A stretch of DNA of 49,678 nucleotides from Thermoplasmata archaeon (GCA_022750375.1 JAKIVU010000003.1:1-49678), one strand, 5' to 3'. Counted from the stretch's first letter, positions 33,157 to 41,622 are shown. Program-made: numbers and translations. The notes: generated from the sequence alone by a model not told the origin.

Positions 33157-34155
33157 TCACCGACGCTGGGCGGCGAACGCGGCACCGAGTTCCGTCACCG
33201 AACGGACCGCCTCGTGGGATTCCAGACCACCGAAATCGAAGATGCCGAGGATCTCGTCCACCCCGATCGCCGCGTACTCTCCCAGTCGTCGCACGACCTC
33301 GGGAGCTGACCCGAACAGCGCGAAGCCGCTCGCTTCGATGGACGCGGCGTTCGCGTGGTGGGGGTCGAGGCGAACTTTCTCCTGGTAGAACACGCTCTGG
33401 GTTGCGAGGCGAGCGTCGAGGTACCGTTGGAGCGCGACTCGGGCCCGGTCCGGTCGGTCCCCCGCATACAGGTGCACCGCGACCGCCACTTCCGCCGACG
33501 ACCCGGGCGGCACGTGCGACCGAAATTCGCGGACCTGCTCCCCGAGCTCCGCGAGGTTCGCGACCGTGGCGTACGGCACGAGCGCCAGGGAGGCGCCGCG
33601 GCGGGCCACGTACGGGATCGCCTCCCGCCGCTGGACGGCAATCCACAAGGGCGGGTGAGGGCGCTGCAGTGGGAGGACGTTGAGACGGACCGGAACCGCG
33701 CCGGGTTCGTCCGCCCGCACCAGTTGACCGTCGAACGCCGCGAGCAGGGTCTCGAGACCGCGGTCGAACCGGTCGCGCTTCGTCGCGGGGTCGACTCCCC
33801 ATCCTTCGAACTCGAGCGGGATGTATCCGCTGCCGACCCCCAGGTTGAACCGGCCTCCCGTCAGGCGGTCGACCATCGCGTATTGTTCGGCGAGTTCGAT
33901 CGGGCGATGGAAGGGAAGGACGCTCACGAGCACCCCGAGACGGATCCGCCGGGTCCGCTGCCCGCAGGCGGCGAGGAGCACCGGGGGCGCGGGGCAGACC
34001 CCGCCCGGTTGGAAATGGTGTTCCGCGACCCAGAGGGTCGACAGGCCGCCGGCTTCCGCCGCTTCCGCGAGGCGGAGGACGTCCCCGTACCGATCCGGTG
34101 TTGCACCGGAACCCGCAGGGTACTCATCGACGACCGAGAAGGCGCTGAGTTTCAC
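33157..34155 (-). CDS. LLM class (luciferase-like) flavin-dependent oxidoreductase
   Basis: This 332-residue TIM-barrel enzyme has the family pattern: SVVDEYPAG at the start, LWVAEHHFQPGG, RIRLGVLVSVLPFHRPIELAEQYAMVDRLTGGRFNLGVG and a later FALFGSAPEVVRRL. Such enzymes use FMN or coenzyme F420. The cofactor and substrate are not evident here. I chose GTG 34155 because VKLSAFSV is where homologues begin; GTG or ATG starts up to 34203 would add an atypical Arg/Gly-rich head. It converges on the surface protein gene, with 67 nt between the stops. Confidence 0.88.
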   Translation of the reverse strand: MKLSAFSVVDEYPAGSGATPDRYGDVLRLAEAAEAGGLSTLWVAEHHFQPGGVCPAPPVLLAACGQRTRRIRLGVLVSVLPFHRPIELAEQYAMVDRLTGGRFNLGVGSGYIPLEFEGWGVDPATKRDRFDRGLETLLAAFDGQLVRADEPGAVPVRLNVLPLQRPHPPLWIAVQRREAIPYVARRGASLALVPYATVANLAELGEQVREFRSHVPPGSSAEVAVAVHLYAGDRPDRARVALQRYLDARLATQSVFYQEKVRLDPHHANAASIEASGFALFGSAPEVVRRLGEYAAIGVDEILGIFDFGGLESHEAVRSVTELGAAFAAQRR

Positions 34156-34273
34156 GCGCCTCGGACCCCCGCCGGGTAGAAGGCGTTTCCCGCGTCCGGT
34201 CACGCGGAGCGCCTTCGCTGTACCCTCGCCGTCCGAAAGGCTAAGACGGAGAGGGCCACCTGACCGGCCGGAT

Positions 34274-34347
34274 GGGCTGGTAGATCAGTCCGGAAGATCG
34301 CCGGTTTTGCAAACCGGAGGCCTCGGGTTCAAATCCCGACCAGTCCA
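34274..34347 (+). tRNA. trnA: tRNA-Ala (anticodon TGC)
   Basis: A 74-nt cloverleaf is seen: acceptor GGGCTGG/CCAGTCC with the G3-U70 wobble that identifies tRNA-Ala, D-stem GATC/GATC, anticodon stem CCGGT/ACCGG with loop TTTGCAA (anticodon TGC), 5-nt variable loop and T-arm TCGGG/CCCGA around TTCAAAT. Discriminator A; CCA is not encoded; no intron. GGCTAAGA near 34238-34245 may be its TATA box. Confidence 0.95.
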
Positions 34348-34484
34348 TCCTGCCCGCTTCCCGTCTCCGAAAGGCGTGACCGACCAGCGATTCCCTCACT
34401 CGCGGCACGGAGGGGGCGAGCTTGTTTAACCCTCCGCGAATTGGGGCGCCGGCCGCGACCTCGCCCTGGGCGGCAGAGAAAATC

Positions 34485-36083
34485 ATGACGGACCGGAACT
34501 CGTGGGTGACCCGCTTCGTACCGTTGCTCGTCGGGAGCGCCGTCGTCGCGCCGACGCCGGATTGGCCGGCGCTCGGTCAACGCTGGTGGTCGCACATCCA
34601 GTTCCTCGCGGACGATCGGCTCGAGGGACGGGACACCGGAAGCCGAGGGTTCGACGCGGCGGCCGACTACGTGGCCGAGCAATTCCGCATGGCAGGGCTC
34701 GCTCCCGGGGGCTCGGACGGCTACCGGCAGCGGCTGTCGCTCAACGTGGTTCAGCTGGACGAGGGGCACAGCTCCCTCGAGATGGTGCACGACGGCGTCG
34801 CGACCCCACTCAAGTTCGGCGATGAAGCGGCATTCTTCCTGACGGTGGGGGCCGCCCCGGAGGCCGAGGCGGAGGCCACGTTCGTCGGGTATGGATTGAC
34901 GGTACCCGAGCTGAACTACGACGACCTCGCATCCACGAGCGTGAAGGGCAAGATCGCGGTGCTATTGACCGGCGGTCCAGTCGACATGCCCGGACCGATC
35001 AAGGCCCACTACCAATCGACCCACGAACGTCGGCGGGCCCTGCGAGCTGCCGGAGCGGTCGGCTGGGTGCGAATCTCGAATCCGAAGAGCATCGACCTTC
35101 CCTGGTCCCGCATGGCCTCGGCCCGACACCAGCCGAAGATGGAGCTCGCTGAACCGGGAGACCCCCTTCCGGCGGGGCTCCCCTTCATGACCCTGTTCAA
35201 TACCGACCGAGCGGAGCTGCTGTTCCAGCACAGCGGCCACTCGTTTGCGGAGATCCTCTCGGCCCTGGAGGCGGACCGGCCGCTCCCTCACTTCCCGCTC
35301 CACATCCGTCTCCGGGCGCGCGTCGGGATCGAGCGCTCGACCGTCACCTCCCAGAACGTAGCGGGCATCTACCCTGGCTCCGACCCGGCGCTTTCGAAGG
35401 AGTTCGTGGTCGTCACCGCCCACCTCGACCACGTCGGGATCGGCCAACCCGTCCACGGCGACCGAATCTATAGCGGGGCGATGGACAACGCCTCGGGCGT
35501 CGCGTCGCTCATCGAGATCGCGCACTCGCTGAAGCGTTCGGGGGCGCGACCCCGGCGCTCGATCCTCTTCCTGGCGGTCACCGGCGAGGAAAAGGGCCTT
35601 CTCGGCTCGCAATACTTCGCGGGCCATCCGACCGTTCCGGGCCCGATCGTCGCTAACCTGAACATGGACATGTTCAACCCGATCTTCCCGCTGCGGTACC
35701 TGGAGGTCCAGGGGCTCGCGGAGTCGACGCTAGGGGATGACATCCGGGCCGTGGCGGAACCGTCGGGGGTCGTCGTGCAGCCGGATCAAGAACCGGAGCA
35801 CAACCTGTTCATCCGAAGCGACCAGTATAGCTTCATCCAGAAGGGAGTGCCGGCGCTGACCTTCAAGTTCAGCTACCTACCGGGAACTCCGGAGGAACAG
35901 CTGTTCAAGAGTTGGCTGACCGAGCGATATCACGCTCCGTCGGATGACCTCGAGCAGCCGGTCGACCTGCCTGCGGCCGCCCAGTTCAACTCGGTCCTGG
36001 AGCGGTTGATCCTCCGGGTGGCCAACGCGGAGCGCCGGCCGGAGTGGAAGCCCGACAGCTTCTTCCGTCGTTTCGTGAAGTAG
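34485..36083 (+). CDS. M28-family zinc peptidase, bacterial-like
   Basis: This is a 532-residue aminopeptidase-type protein. The co-catalytic metal ligands are visible: His313 in VTAHLDHVG, Asp334 in AMDNASGV, Glu368/Glu369 in TGEEKGLLGS, Asp395 in NMDMF and His483 in RYHAPSDD. A PA-type insert (about residues 130-280) lies between the N-terminal region and the peptidase core. The N-terminal block WWSHIQFLADDRLEGRDTGS closely resembles peptidases of Acidobacteria and Proteobacteria, which are secreted. Here the first 25 residues are only weakly hydrophobic, so a functional signal peptide is doubtful. ATG 34485 has AGAGAA upstream and TTGTTTAACC about 57 nt before it. Horizontal transfer is an inference from similarity. 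Confidence 0.87.
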   Translation: MTDRNSWVTRFVPLLVGSAVVAPTPDWPALGQRWWSHIQFLADDRLEGRDTGSRGFDAAADYVAEQFRMAGLAPGGSDGYRQRLSLNVVQLDEGHSSLEMVHDGVATPLKFGDEAAFFLTVGAAPEAEAEATFVGYGLTVPELNYDDLASTSVKGKIAVLLTGGPVDMPGPIKAHYQSTHERRRALRAAGAVGWVRISNPKSIDLPWSRMASARHQPKMELAEPGDPLPAGLPFMTLFNTDRAELLFQHSGHSFAEILSALEADRPLPHFPLHIRLRARVGIERSTVTSQNVAGIYPGSDPALSKEFVVVTAHLDHVGIGQPVHGDRIYSGAMDNASGVASLIEIAHSLKRSGARPRRSILFLAVTGEEKGLLGSQYFAGHPTVPGPIVANLNMDMFNPIFPLRYLEVQGLAESTLGDDIRAVAEPSGVVVQPDQEPEHNLFIRSDQYSFIQKGVPALTFKFSYLPGTPEEQLFKSWLTERYHAPSDDLEQPVDLPAAAQFNSVLERLILRVANAERRPEWKPDSFFRRFVK

Positions 36084-36194
36084 GACGCCTCGACCTCGCG
36101 ATACGGCGCGGTCACCCCTGCGGAATGCTCTTGCCCGGCCGGTCGGCTCTCGTCCTCCCGCGCGCAAACTCTTTAGGGGCTCGCGGCGCAGCGG

Positions 36195-36659
36195 GTGCCG
36201 GTGCCCGACGAAGAGCTTGACCCGATCCTGATCCAGGTGACGGTCCCGTTGCCCATCCCCATGATCTATGCGGCGTTCCTGGACCCCGCCCAGATGAAGG
36301 GCTGGCTCTGCGACTCCGCCTCGGTCGATGCGAAGGTCGGAGGGGAGTATGTCGTGGGCTGGTCGGAGCCGACTGCGTTCGAGAGCCACGGCACGATCCT
36401 CGCGATGCACGCCGACCTCGACATCGACTTCAGCTGGCGGGCGCCCCCGCCGTTCGCGACCCTGCTGAACGAGCCGGAACCGAAGACCCATGTCTACGTC
36501 CGGTTGACCGAATCACCCGAGGGGATCGATGTGACGCTCGAGCATTCCGGCTGGGGCTCCGGCGAAGCCTGGGAAGATGCGCGGTCGTGGCATTTCCACT
36601 TGTGGGACGACCGGCTGCACCGTCTCAAGGACTACATGATCAAGGCCGCGTACGGCTGA
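36195..36659 (+). CDS. SRPBCC/AHSA1-type protein
   Basis: This 154-residue protein has a START-like helix-grip fold of the AHSA1 group. PLPIPMIYAAFLDPAQMKGWL and the segment KVGGEYVVGW are typical, followed by a conserved beta-rich region and a long C-terminal helix (WHFHLWDDRLHRLKDYM). These proteins bind hydrophobic ligands or client proteins; no ligand can be assigned. GTG 36195 and GTG 36201 are both possible; the TATA-like ACTCTTTAGG near 36168-36177 favours 36201 slightly. It is not clearly linked to its neighbours. Confidence 0.8.
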   Translation: MPVPDEELDPILIQVTVPLPIPMIYAAFLDPAQMKGWLCDSASVDAKVGGEYVVGWSEPTAFESHGTILAMHADLDIDFSWRAPPPFATLLNEPEPKTHVYVRLTESPEGIDVTLEHSGWGSGEAWEDARSWHFHLWDDRLHRLKDYMIKAAYG

Positions 36660-36665
36660 CGCCGC

Positions 36666-36854
36666 CTACGCGCCGCCGGGAGTGAATTTCCGGCACACCG
36701 CGTCGCCACAGATCGCGCACGGGCCGGACGGTTCGAGTCGGAAGCTCGCGCTCACCCCGACGGGCACCACGACCATGTGGTGGGTGGGGAGGTGTCCGCA
36801 TCGGCACCGCGCCCGCATCGCGGGGAACGATTCGCCGTCCGTGCCGGACGTCAT
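36666..36854 (-). CDS. Small zinc-binding protein
   Basis: This 62-residue protein is dominated by potential metal ligands: CRCGHLPTHH in the middle (Cys17, Cys19, His21, His24, His25) and CAICGDAVC near the end (Cys45, Cys48, Cys53). The rest is a short beta-rich stretch. A TATA-like AAGCTTTTCC on the minus strand is about 28 nt before the ATG. It shares its upstream spacer with the divergent GcvH/TusA-like fusion gene, so the two may be coregulated. No named family was recognised. The Cys/His spacing and promoter make it more than a chance frame. Confidence 0.6.
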   Translation of the reverse strand: MTSGTDGESFPAMRARCRCGHLPTHHMVVVPVGVSASFRLEPSGPCAICGDAVCRKFTPGGA

Positions 36855-36876
36855 CGGAAGGCGACGAACCGGCCGC

Positions 36877-36908
36877 GGGAAAAGCTTGCGGGTTCGCAGG
36901 GCTAATGC
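36877..36908. promoter_or_regulatory. Divergent promoter pair for the zinc protein and the GcvH/TusA fusion
   Basis: AAGCTTTTCCC reads leftward (36887-36877) and GGCTAATGC reads rightward (about 36900-36908). They lie about 28 nt before ATG 36854 and GTG 36931, respectively. The two genes thus start from a spacer of only 76 nt. Confidence 0.5.
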
Positions 36909-36930
36909 TCCGGCGACTTTTCCCTCGGAC

Positions 36931-37623
36931 GTGGAGATCGGTGGCTGCCCGGTCCCAGAGGATCGGCTCTACGACCTCGAGAACGACGTCTGGTATCTGC
37001 CCGAAGCCAACGGGGGGCTCGCCCGCGTCGGCCTGATTGGGCCCCTCGTCTGGTTCGCCGGCCTGTTCCGGACGATCTCGTTCCGGCCGGTGACGGGGAC
37101 GATCGGACGGGGTCGAAGCGTGGCGACCGTAGAGAGCACTCGTTACACCGGTGCCGTGCGTCTTCCCCTCGACGCGACGGTCGTCGACCGGAACCTCGCC
37201 CTGGTCGTGCGACCCCGACTCCTGAACGATGCGCCGTACGACGACGGATGGGTGGTGCGGATTCGTGCGGAGGAAGGGGTGCGGGCGGGGCTCGAGACCG
37301 CGGAGGCGATCGCCGAGCGGTTGGCGGAGCGGATCCGGACCCAGCGGATCCGATGCTGGCCGCAAACCCCGGACCTCGAACTCTACGAGATCGGGGTCGA
37401 ATGCTCGGCGGTGCTGACGATGCTCAACGAGGAATTGCGGGGACGTCCGGCGGGGGAGGCGCTGCTCCTCGTGACGGACGACCCGACGAGCCCGATCGAG
37501 ATGGAACGGTGGTCCGATCAGACCGGCCATAAACTCCTGGCACACCGGAAGGAGGGCGACCTCCACCAGTTCCTGGTACGGAAGGAGGCGCATCCGGTGC
37601 CGCGCCGGCGGCCGGGAAGCTGA
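36931..37623 (+). CDS. GcvH-like domain fused to TusA-like domain, lipoyl lysine missing
   Basis: This is a 230-residue protein. Residues 10-112 follow glycine-cleavage H protein (YLPEANGGLARVGLIG, then VESTRYTGAVRLPL, then NDAPYDDGWVVRI), but the lipoylated Lys is Arg71. Residues 120-225 follow TusA (YEIGVECSAVLTMLNEELR, LLLVTDDPTSPIEMERW, TGHKLL); Cys158 sits at the first position of the TusA Cys-Pro-x-Pro motif, but both prolines are lost. TusA relays persulfide sulfur and GcvH-like LbpA carries lipoate in sulfur oxidation. A sulfur-transfer scaffold is therefore likely, but lipoate carriage is not. GTG 36931 is about 28 nt after a TATA-like box; the open frame upstream is antisense to the zinc protein gene. 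A rhodanese gene converges from downstream. Confidence 0.75.
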   Translation: MEIGGCPVPEDRLYDLENDVWYLPEANGGLARVGLIGPLVWFAGLFRTISFRPVTGTIGRGRSVATVESTRYTGAVRLPLDATVVDRNLALVVRPRLLNDAPYDDGWVVRIRAEEGVRAGLETAEAIAERLAERIRTQRIRCWPQTPDLELYEIGVECSAVLTMLNEELRGRPAGEALLLVTDDPTSPIEMERWSDQTGHKLLAHRKEGDLHQFLVRKEAHPVPRRRPGS

Positions 37624-37647
37624 CGCCCTACCGCGGGGCGGGACCGA

Positions 37648-38505
37648 TTACGGTTTCTCGATCGGCGTCCGAATTAGATTTCCCCATTCGGTCCAGGAGC
37701 CGTCGTAGTTCCGCACGTCCGGGTATCCGAGGAGATACTTCAACACGAACCAGGTGTGGCTCGACCGCTCCCCGATACGGCAGTAGGTGATCACGGGATG
37801 GGCCGGCCCGACGCCTTTCGACCGGTAGAGCTCCTCGAGTTCCTCCCGCGACTTGAACGTCCCGTCGTCCTTGACGGCCTGCGCCCAGGGGATGTTCTTC
37901 GCGCCGGGAATGTGACCGCCGCGTTGCGCGTGTTCCGTCGGATACTCGGGGGGCGCGGTGATCTCTCCCGAGAATTCCTTCGGACCGCGGACGTCCACGA
38001 GGCCGAACTTCCCGGCCTGGACCTCGGGCAGCGCCTTCCGAACGTCGTCGAGGTAGGCGCGCAGCTTCGCATCGGGCGCTCCCGCGGTGAACTTCCCTGC
38101 CGAGTGCTTCGGGGCCTCCTTCGTGAGCGGCCGGTCCTCGGCGATCCACTTTTTTCGGCCCCCGTTCAGGAGCTTCAGGTTCTTCGCGCCGTAGTACGAG
38201 AACACCCAGTAGGCAAAGGCGGCGAACCAGTTGTTGAAATCCCCGTAGAGCACCACCGTCGTGTCGGGGTCGATCCCGGCGCGGGCGAACAACGCCGCGA
38301 ACGCGTCGGGGGAGAGGATATCGCGCCGGACCGGGTCGTTGATGTCCTTTCGCCAGTCGAACAGCACCGAGCCGGGGACGTGACCCAGCTCATAGTTCGC
38401 GGCGGGGTCGTAGTCGACCTCCGCGATGCGGACCTTCGGGTCGTTCAGGTGCTCGGCGAGCCACTCGTTCTCCACGAGCACTTCGGGGTGTGCGTACGCC
38501 GCCAT
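37648..38505 (-). CDS. Tandem-rhodanese sulfurtransferase
   Basis: This 285-residue protein has two rhodanese domains. The first (about residues 8-130) has [19 protein letters not shown] and [14 protein letters not shown] and lacks an active Cys. The second has [13 protein letters not shown] and the active-site loop [14 protein letters not shown], where the Cys carries persulfide. This is the layout of thiosulfate or 3-mercaptopyruvate sulfurtransferases; the loop CRIGERS is the usual thiosulfate type. I chose ATG 38505, with the TATA box GGGTATATCC 30 nt upstream. The stop lies 24 nt from the stop of the GcvH/TusA-like gene. Confidence 0.92.
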   Translation of the reverse strand: MAAYAHPEVLVENEWLAEHLNDPKVRIAEVDYDPAANYELGHVPGSVLFDWRKDINDPVRRDILSPDAFAALFARAGIDPDTTVVLYGDFNNWFAAFAYWVFSYYGAKNLKLLNGGRKKWIAEDRPLTKEAPKHSAGKFTAGAPDAKLRAYLDDVRKALPEVQAGKFGLVDVRGPKEFSGEITAPPEYPTEHAQRGGHIPGAKNIPWAQAVKDDGTFKSREELEELYRSKGVGPAHPVITYCRIGERSSHTWFVLKYLLGYPDVRNYDGSWTEWGNLIRTPIEKP

Positions 38506-38533
38506 AGTTCTCGAGGGCGTTCGAGTCCCGGAA

Positions 38534-38543
38534 GGATATACCC
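38534..38543 (-). promoter_or_regulatory. TATA box for the rhodanese gene
   Basis: GGGTATATCC on the minus strand is centred about 33 nt before ATG 38505, so the transcript is probably leaderless or nearly so. It excludes an upstream ATG at 38559. Confidence 0.6.
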
Positions 38544-38637
38544 TCGACGGCCCGCACAATCGGTGCCGAATGGGGCGGAATATGCGCGGGGACTGGGTTC
38601 CGGCACGGCACGTGGGTGCAATCCGGGCGCCCGGCGA

Positions 38638-38955
38638 CTAGCCGCGACGTCCGCGTTTCGGGAGGGGGGCGTCCGACACCTCGACCGTTTCCGGGTCGAA
38701 ACCGAGGCGGGCGAGCTCATCGCGGATCCGTGCCCGGTGGTCGCCCTGCAGATAGACCTCGCCGTCGACCACCGAGCCGCCGGTCGCGAGGCGGTTCTTG
38801 AGCGATCGGGTCGTCTCGACCAGGTCGACCCCGGGGGGGAACCCGCCGATGACGGTCGCCGGCTTGTTGTACCGCCGAGGTTCGGCGCGCACTCGGATCC
38901 GGGCGGTCTCGCGGTCCAGCGCGGACAGGATCTCATCGAACTCGTCGTTGCCCAT
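38638..38955 (-). CDS. Translation initiation factor aIF1 (SUI1)
   Basis: This 105-residue protein is archaeal IF1/SUI1, which acts in start-codon selection on the small ribosomal subunit. Marks are RIRVRAEPRRYNKPATVIGGF, the basic loop RSLKNRLATGGSV and YLQGDHRARIRDEL. The C-terminal ten residues are basic and probably flexible. It is a single copy in this window and lies upstream of the rhodanese gene by 78 nt with its own probable promoter. Confidence 0.93.
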   Translation of the reverse strand: MGNDEFDEILSALDRETARIRVRAEPRRYNKPATVIGGFPPGVDLVETTRSLKNRLATGGSVVDGEVYLQGDHRARIRDELARLGFDPETVEVSDAPLPKRGRRG

Positions 38956-39125
38956 CGTTTGGTCTCTCTACCGCCCTCCGGTTTGGGAGTAGCGGATCGT
39001 GCAACGGAGTACGGGGTACGGACCTCCCGCACGGTCGCCGGGGCGAGGAGGGTTCGGTCCGTGTTTCGCTGGGCGCACCGAAGGTACCATGACCCCGCTC
39101 GACTTGAACGTTTCCCAGCGCCGGC

Positions 39126-39908
39126 TCACCCTTCACCCCAGCGGTAGAGGCGGAGGGTGATCGCCAGCCCGACGATCGCGCACGCGGCGAGGAGCGCCGC
39201 GTAGAGGGCGAGTTGCACGGGGGTCGCGGGAGTGATCCCGAGCGCTCCCTGGACGAGCAACGCGGCGTACGTCGTGGGAAGGAACCGCGCGACGTCCTGC
39301 CAGACGGGTGGGAGCGCGCTGAGCGGGTAGTAGAGTGGGGAGAGCATCCCGAGGATCGTGAACGTCAGGTTGCCGACCGGCCAGATCTCGCGTTGCGTCT
39401 GGATCCGGCTCGAGATGGCGATCCCGATCGACGAGAACAGCACCCAGAGGGTCAGGAGCCCCGCGAAGAGCGCGACCGCCGCCAGGGGGGTGAACGGGTA
39501 CCCGCGGGACCCCCCGACCCAGGCCAGGAGGACGGTGAGGATCGCGAGCGCGGGCAGCATCGCGATCAGGTTCGAAAACGCGATGCCGAACAGGTAACGG
39601 ATCCGGGAGAGCGGACTCGCGACGAACAGGTCCTGGAGCGAGCACTCGATGCGCCAGAAGGCGCTGTCGCCGAGCGTCCAACTGCCGATGTTCTGCATCG
39701 TGAACAGCATCGCCCCCACGATCTCGAGGGGCAGGAGGCTCGGCGGGGAGATCAGCGAGAGAAAGTAGAGGAAGATGAACGGTAACAGCACCGGGGTGAT
39801 CGCGACCGCGGGGTTTCGGGAGATCCATCGCCACCCGACGATCCCGAACGCGGGGAGTGATCGGCCCTGGGTCGGTACATTGGGGAAAGGGTCACTGAGC
39901 GTCGCCAT
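39126..39908 (-). CDS. ABC-2 type exporter permease
   Basis: This 260-residue membrane protein has six helices in the ABC-2 pattern; the segment LLTLWVLFSSIGIAISSRI and the helix TFTILGMLSPLYYPLSALPPVW are typical of drug or polysaccharide exporters. It is the last of a three-gene set (ATPase, permease, permease) and starts directly next to the stop of the preceding permease with no gap. The substrate is unknown. Confidence 0.9.
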   Translation of the reverse strand: MATLSDPFPNVPTQGRSLPAFGIVGWRWISRNPAVAITPVLLPFIFLYFLSLISPPSLLPLEIVGAMLFTMQNIGSWTLGDSAFWRIECSLQDLFVASPLSRIRYLFGIAFSNLIAMLPALAILTVLLAWVGGSRGYPFTPLAAVALFAGLLTLWVLFSSIGIAISSRIQTQREIWPVGNLTFTILGMLSPLYYPLSALPPVWQDVARFLPTTYAALLVQGALGITPATPVQLALYAALLAACAIVGLAITLRLYRWGEG

Positions 39909-40673
39909 CTAATCCGCCATCACCGTGCGGCGAGCCCAGTAGATCGCAAAGACGAACACCGCCACGGTCTCCGCGACGAGGCCCCCCGCGGCGAGGGCGG
40001 TCTGCCACGGAGCGAGGGTGGCCGCCCCGATCACGGACTGGACGAGCGCGGCGGCGGCGCTCGGCGGCATGAGGAGGACGATCGGCCGGAGGGCGGAAGG
40101 GAACAGGCCGAGGGGGTAGAAGACCGGGGCGAGCACCCCGAAGACGTTGAAGAACAGGCTCGAGTACGCCCAGATCGCCCGGTTGTCGAGGAAGAACGTC
40201 GAGAAGATGTAACCGGTCGAAGCGGCGAACAGCCAGACGGCCGCCGCGAGGGCGAAGAGGAGCAGGCCGGTGCCGAGGGAGAGGGGCACGACCACGACGG
40301 CGAGCACGCCGAGGAACACGGTCGGAGCGAGGTAGATGATCATGATGCCGACCGACATTCCGAGGAAGTACGCCTCCGGAGTCATCGGGCCGGCGAGGTA
40401 GAGGTCGTTCGCCTTGTGGTCGATGCGGAGGTAGGCCGCCTCGTTGAGGACCCGTTGGCCCATCGTGAACGTCGAGAACAAGATCGCGCCGACGAGCGCG
40501 ACGCCGATCAGGGCCGGGTTCAAGATCTCGACGAAGACGAGGATGATCCCCGGAACGACCATCGAGGTGAGCATCGCCATCCGCTCGTTGCCCTGGACGA
40601 GCACCTCGGTCCAGAGGAACGCCGCGGTGCCGGCGAACGCGCGCGACGGGGCGAGTGGTGTGCTAGTCTTCAT
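39909..40673 (-). CDS. ABC-2 type exporter permease
   Basis: This 254-residue protein with six membrane helices has the same ABC-2 features as its neighbour (STGYIFSTFFLDNRAIW, then FGVLAPVFYPLGLFPSALRP). I chose ATG 40673, which overlaps the end of the ATPase gene by 11 nt; an upstream start at 40694 would overlap further. Two unlike permeases probably form a heterodimer with the ATPase dimer. Confidence 0.9.
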   Translation of the reverse strand: MKTSTPLAPSRAFAGTAAFLWTEVLVQGNERMAMLTSMVVPGIILVFVEILNPALIGVALVGAILFSTFTMGQRVLNEAAYLRIDHKANDLYLAGPMTPEAYFLGMSVGIMIIYLAPTVFLGVLAVVVVPLSLGTGLLLFALAAAVWLFAASTGYIFSTFFLDNRAIWAYSSLFFNVFGVLAPVFYPLGLFPSALRPIVLLMPPSAAAALVQSVIGAATLAPWQTALAAGGLVAETVAVFVFAIYWARRTVMAD

Positions 40674-41589
40674 TGATCGACCGCCCGACCGCACGCAGGA
40701 ACGCCTCTTCGAGCGTCACGGGCCCGACCGTGGCGGTCATCTCGGAGCGCTCGACGATCTCCATCACGTCGCCGAGCGTGTGGGGATTGACGATCACCGT
40801 GAGCGAGAGCCCATCCGTCACGCACGTTCCGAACGACCGGAACTGTTCGACCTGGACCGCGCCGGACGGGATCAGCACCTTCAGCGTGCCCCCGACGGAT
40901 GCCTTCAGTTCTTCCGCGGTGCCGGCGGAGAGCACGGCGCCGCGTTCGACGATGTACAGTCGGTTACTGAGGACCTCGGCCTCGTCGAGGTAATGGGTCG
41001 TGAGCAGGATGGTCGACCCTTTCTGGGTGAGCGACCGCAACGAGCTCCAGACCTCCCGTCGCGCGAACGGGTCCATCCCGATCGTGGGTTCGTCCAAGAA
41101 CAGGAGCGGCGCCTCGGTCGCGATCACCGTCGCGACCATCGTGCGCTGGCGTTGACCGCCCGAGAGGGTGACGGACAGACGGTCCGCAAATTCGTTGAGT
41201 CCCATCCGTTCGAGCGACTCCTCGGTGCGGGCCTTCGCGGTCTCTCGGGCGAATCCCCGCGCCCGCAGGTAGGTGTAGATCTGTTCCCGGGGAGTCAGGT
41301 GAAAGAACGGCTTTCCTTCCTGCGGCACGACCGCGATGTACGGACGCGCCTTCTCGGGGGAGCGTGCGATGTCGAATCCGAACACCTCGACACTGCCCGA
41401 GGTCGGCCGGAGCAACGTGGAGGCAATCTTGAGGAACGTCGTCTTGCCGGCGCCGTTCCGACCGAGGAGGGCGACCCGCTCTCCGCGGTGCACCTCCATC
41501 GAGACCCCGGTGAGTGCCTCGACCGGGGGGGTGCCCCGGGACTGGTAGATCTTGCGGAGGTCGACGCTCCGCAGGGCTTCTCCGCTCAC
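40663..41589 (-). CDS. ABC exporter ATP-binding protein
   Basis: This 308-residue ATPase powers the two downstream ABC-2 permeases. Walker A is GRNGAGKTT (about residues 43-51), the signature is LSGGQRQR, Walker B is LLFLDEPTIGMDP and the H-loop is TTHYLDEAE. A C-terminal extension of about 80 residues follows, as in many drug-exporter ATPases. GTG 41589 has the TATA box GTTTAAGTACC about 28 nt upstream, so the three-gene transcript is probably leaderless. Confidence 0.95.
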   Translation of the reverse strand: MSGEALRSVDLRKIYQSRGTPPVEALTGVSMEVHRGERVALLGRNGAGKTTFLKIASTLLRPTSGSVEVFGFDIARSPEKARPYIAVVPQEGKPFFHLTPREQIYTYLRARGFARETAKARTEESLERMGLNEFADRLSVTLSGGQRQRTMVATVIATEAPLLFLDEPTIGMDPFARREVWSSLRSLTQKGSTILLTTHYLDEAEVLSNRLYIVERGAVLSAGTAEELKASVGGTLKVLIPSGAVQVEQFRSFGTCVTDGLSLTVIVNPHTLGDVMEIVERSEMTATVGPVTLEEAFLRAVGRSINED

Positions 41590-41610
41590 AGGATGCCGCC
41601 CACCCTGGGG

Positions 41611-41622
41611 CGGTACTTAAAC
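41611..41622 (-). promoter_or_regulatory. TATA box for the ABC exporter operon
   Basis: CGTTTAAGTACC on the minus strand is centred about 28 nt before GTG 41589. It supports that GTG as the start. Confidence 0.6.

Noticed and set aside
31590-33185. Long minus-strand frame opposite the surface protein gene
   Set aside because: Its composition is Arg/Asp/Glu/Gly-rich and repetitive, mirroring the Ser/Thr/Val codons of the real gene.
34274-34485. Integrated element boundary at tRNA-Ala
   Set aside because: No copy of the tRNA 3' end was noticed further on and there is no integrase; only the bacterial-looking peptidase hints at transfer.
37756-39147. Long plus-strand frame opposite the rhodanese and aIF1 genes
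   Set aside because: It is a shadow; both minus-strand genes have strong family motifs.
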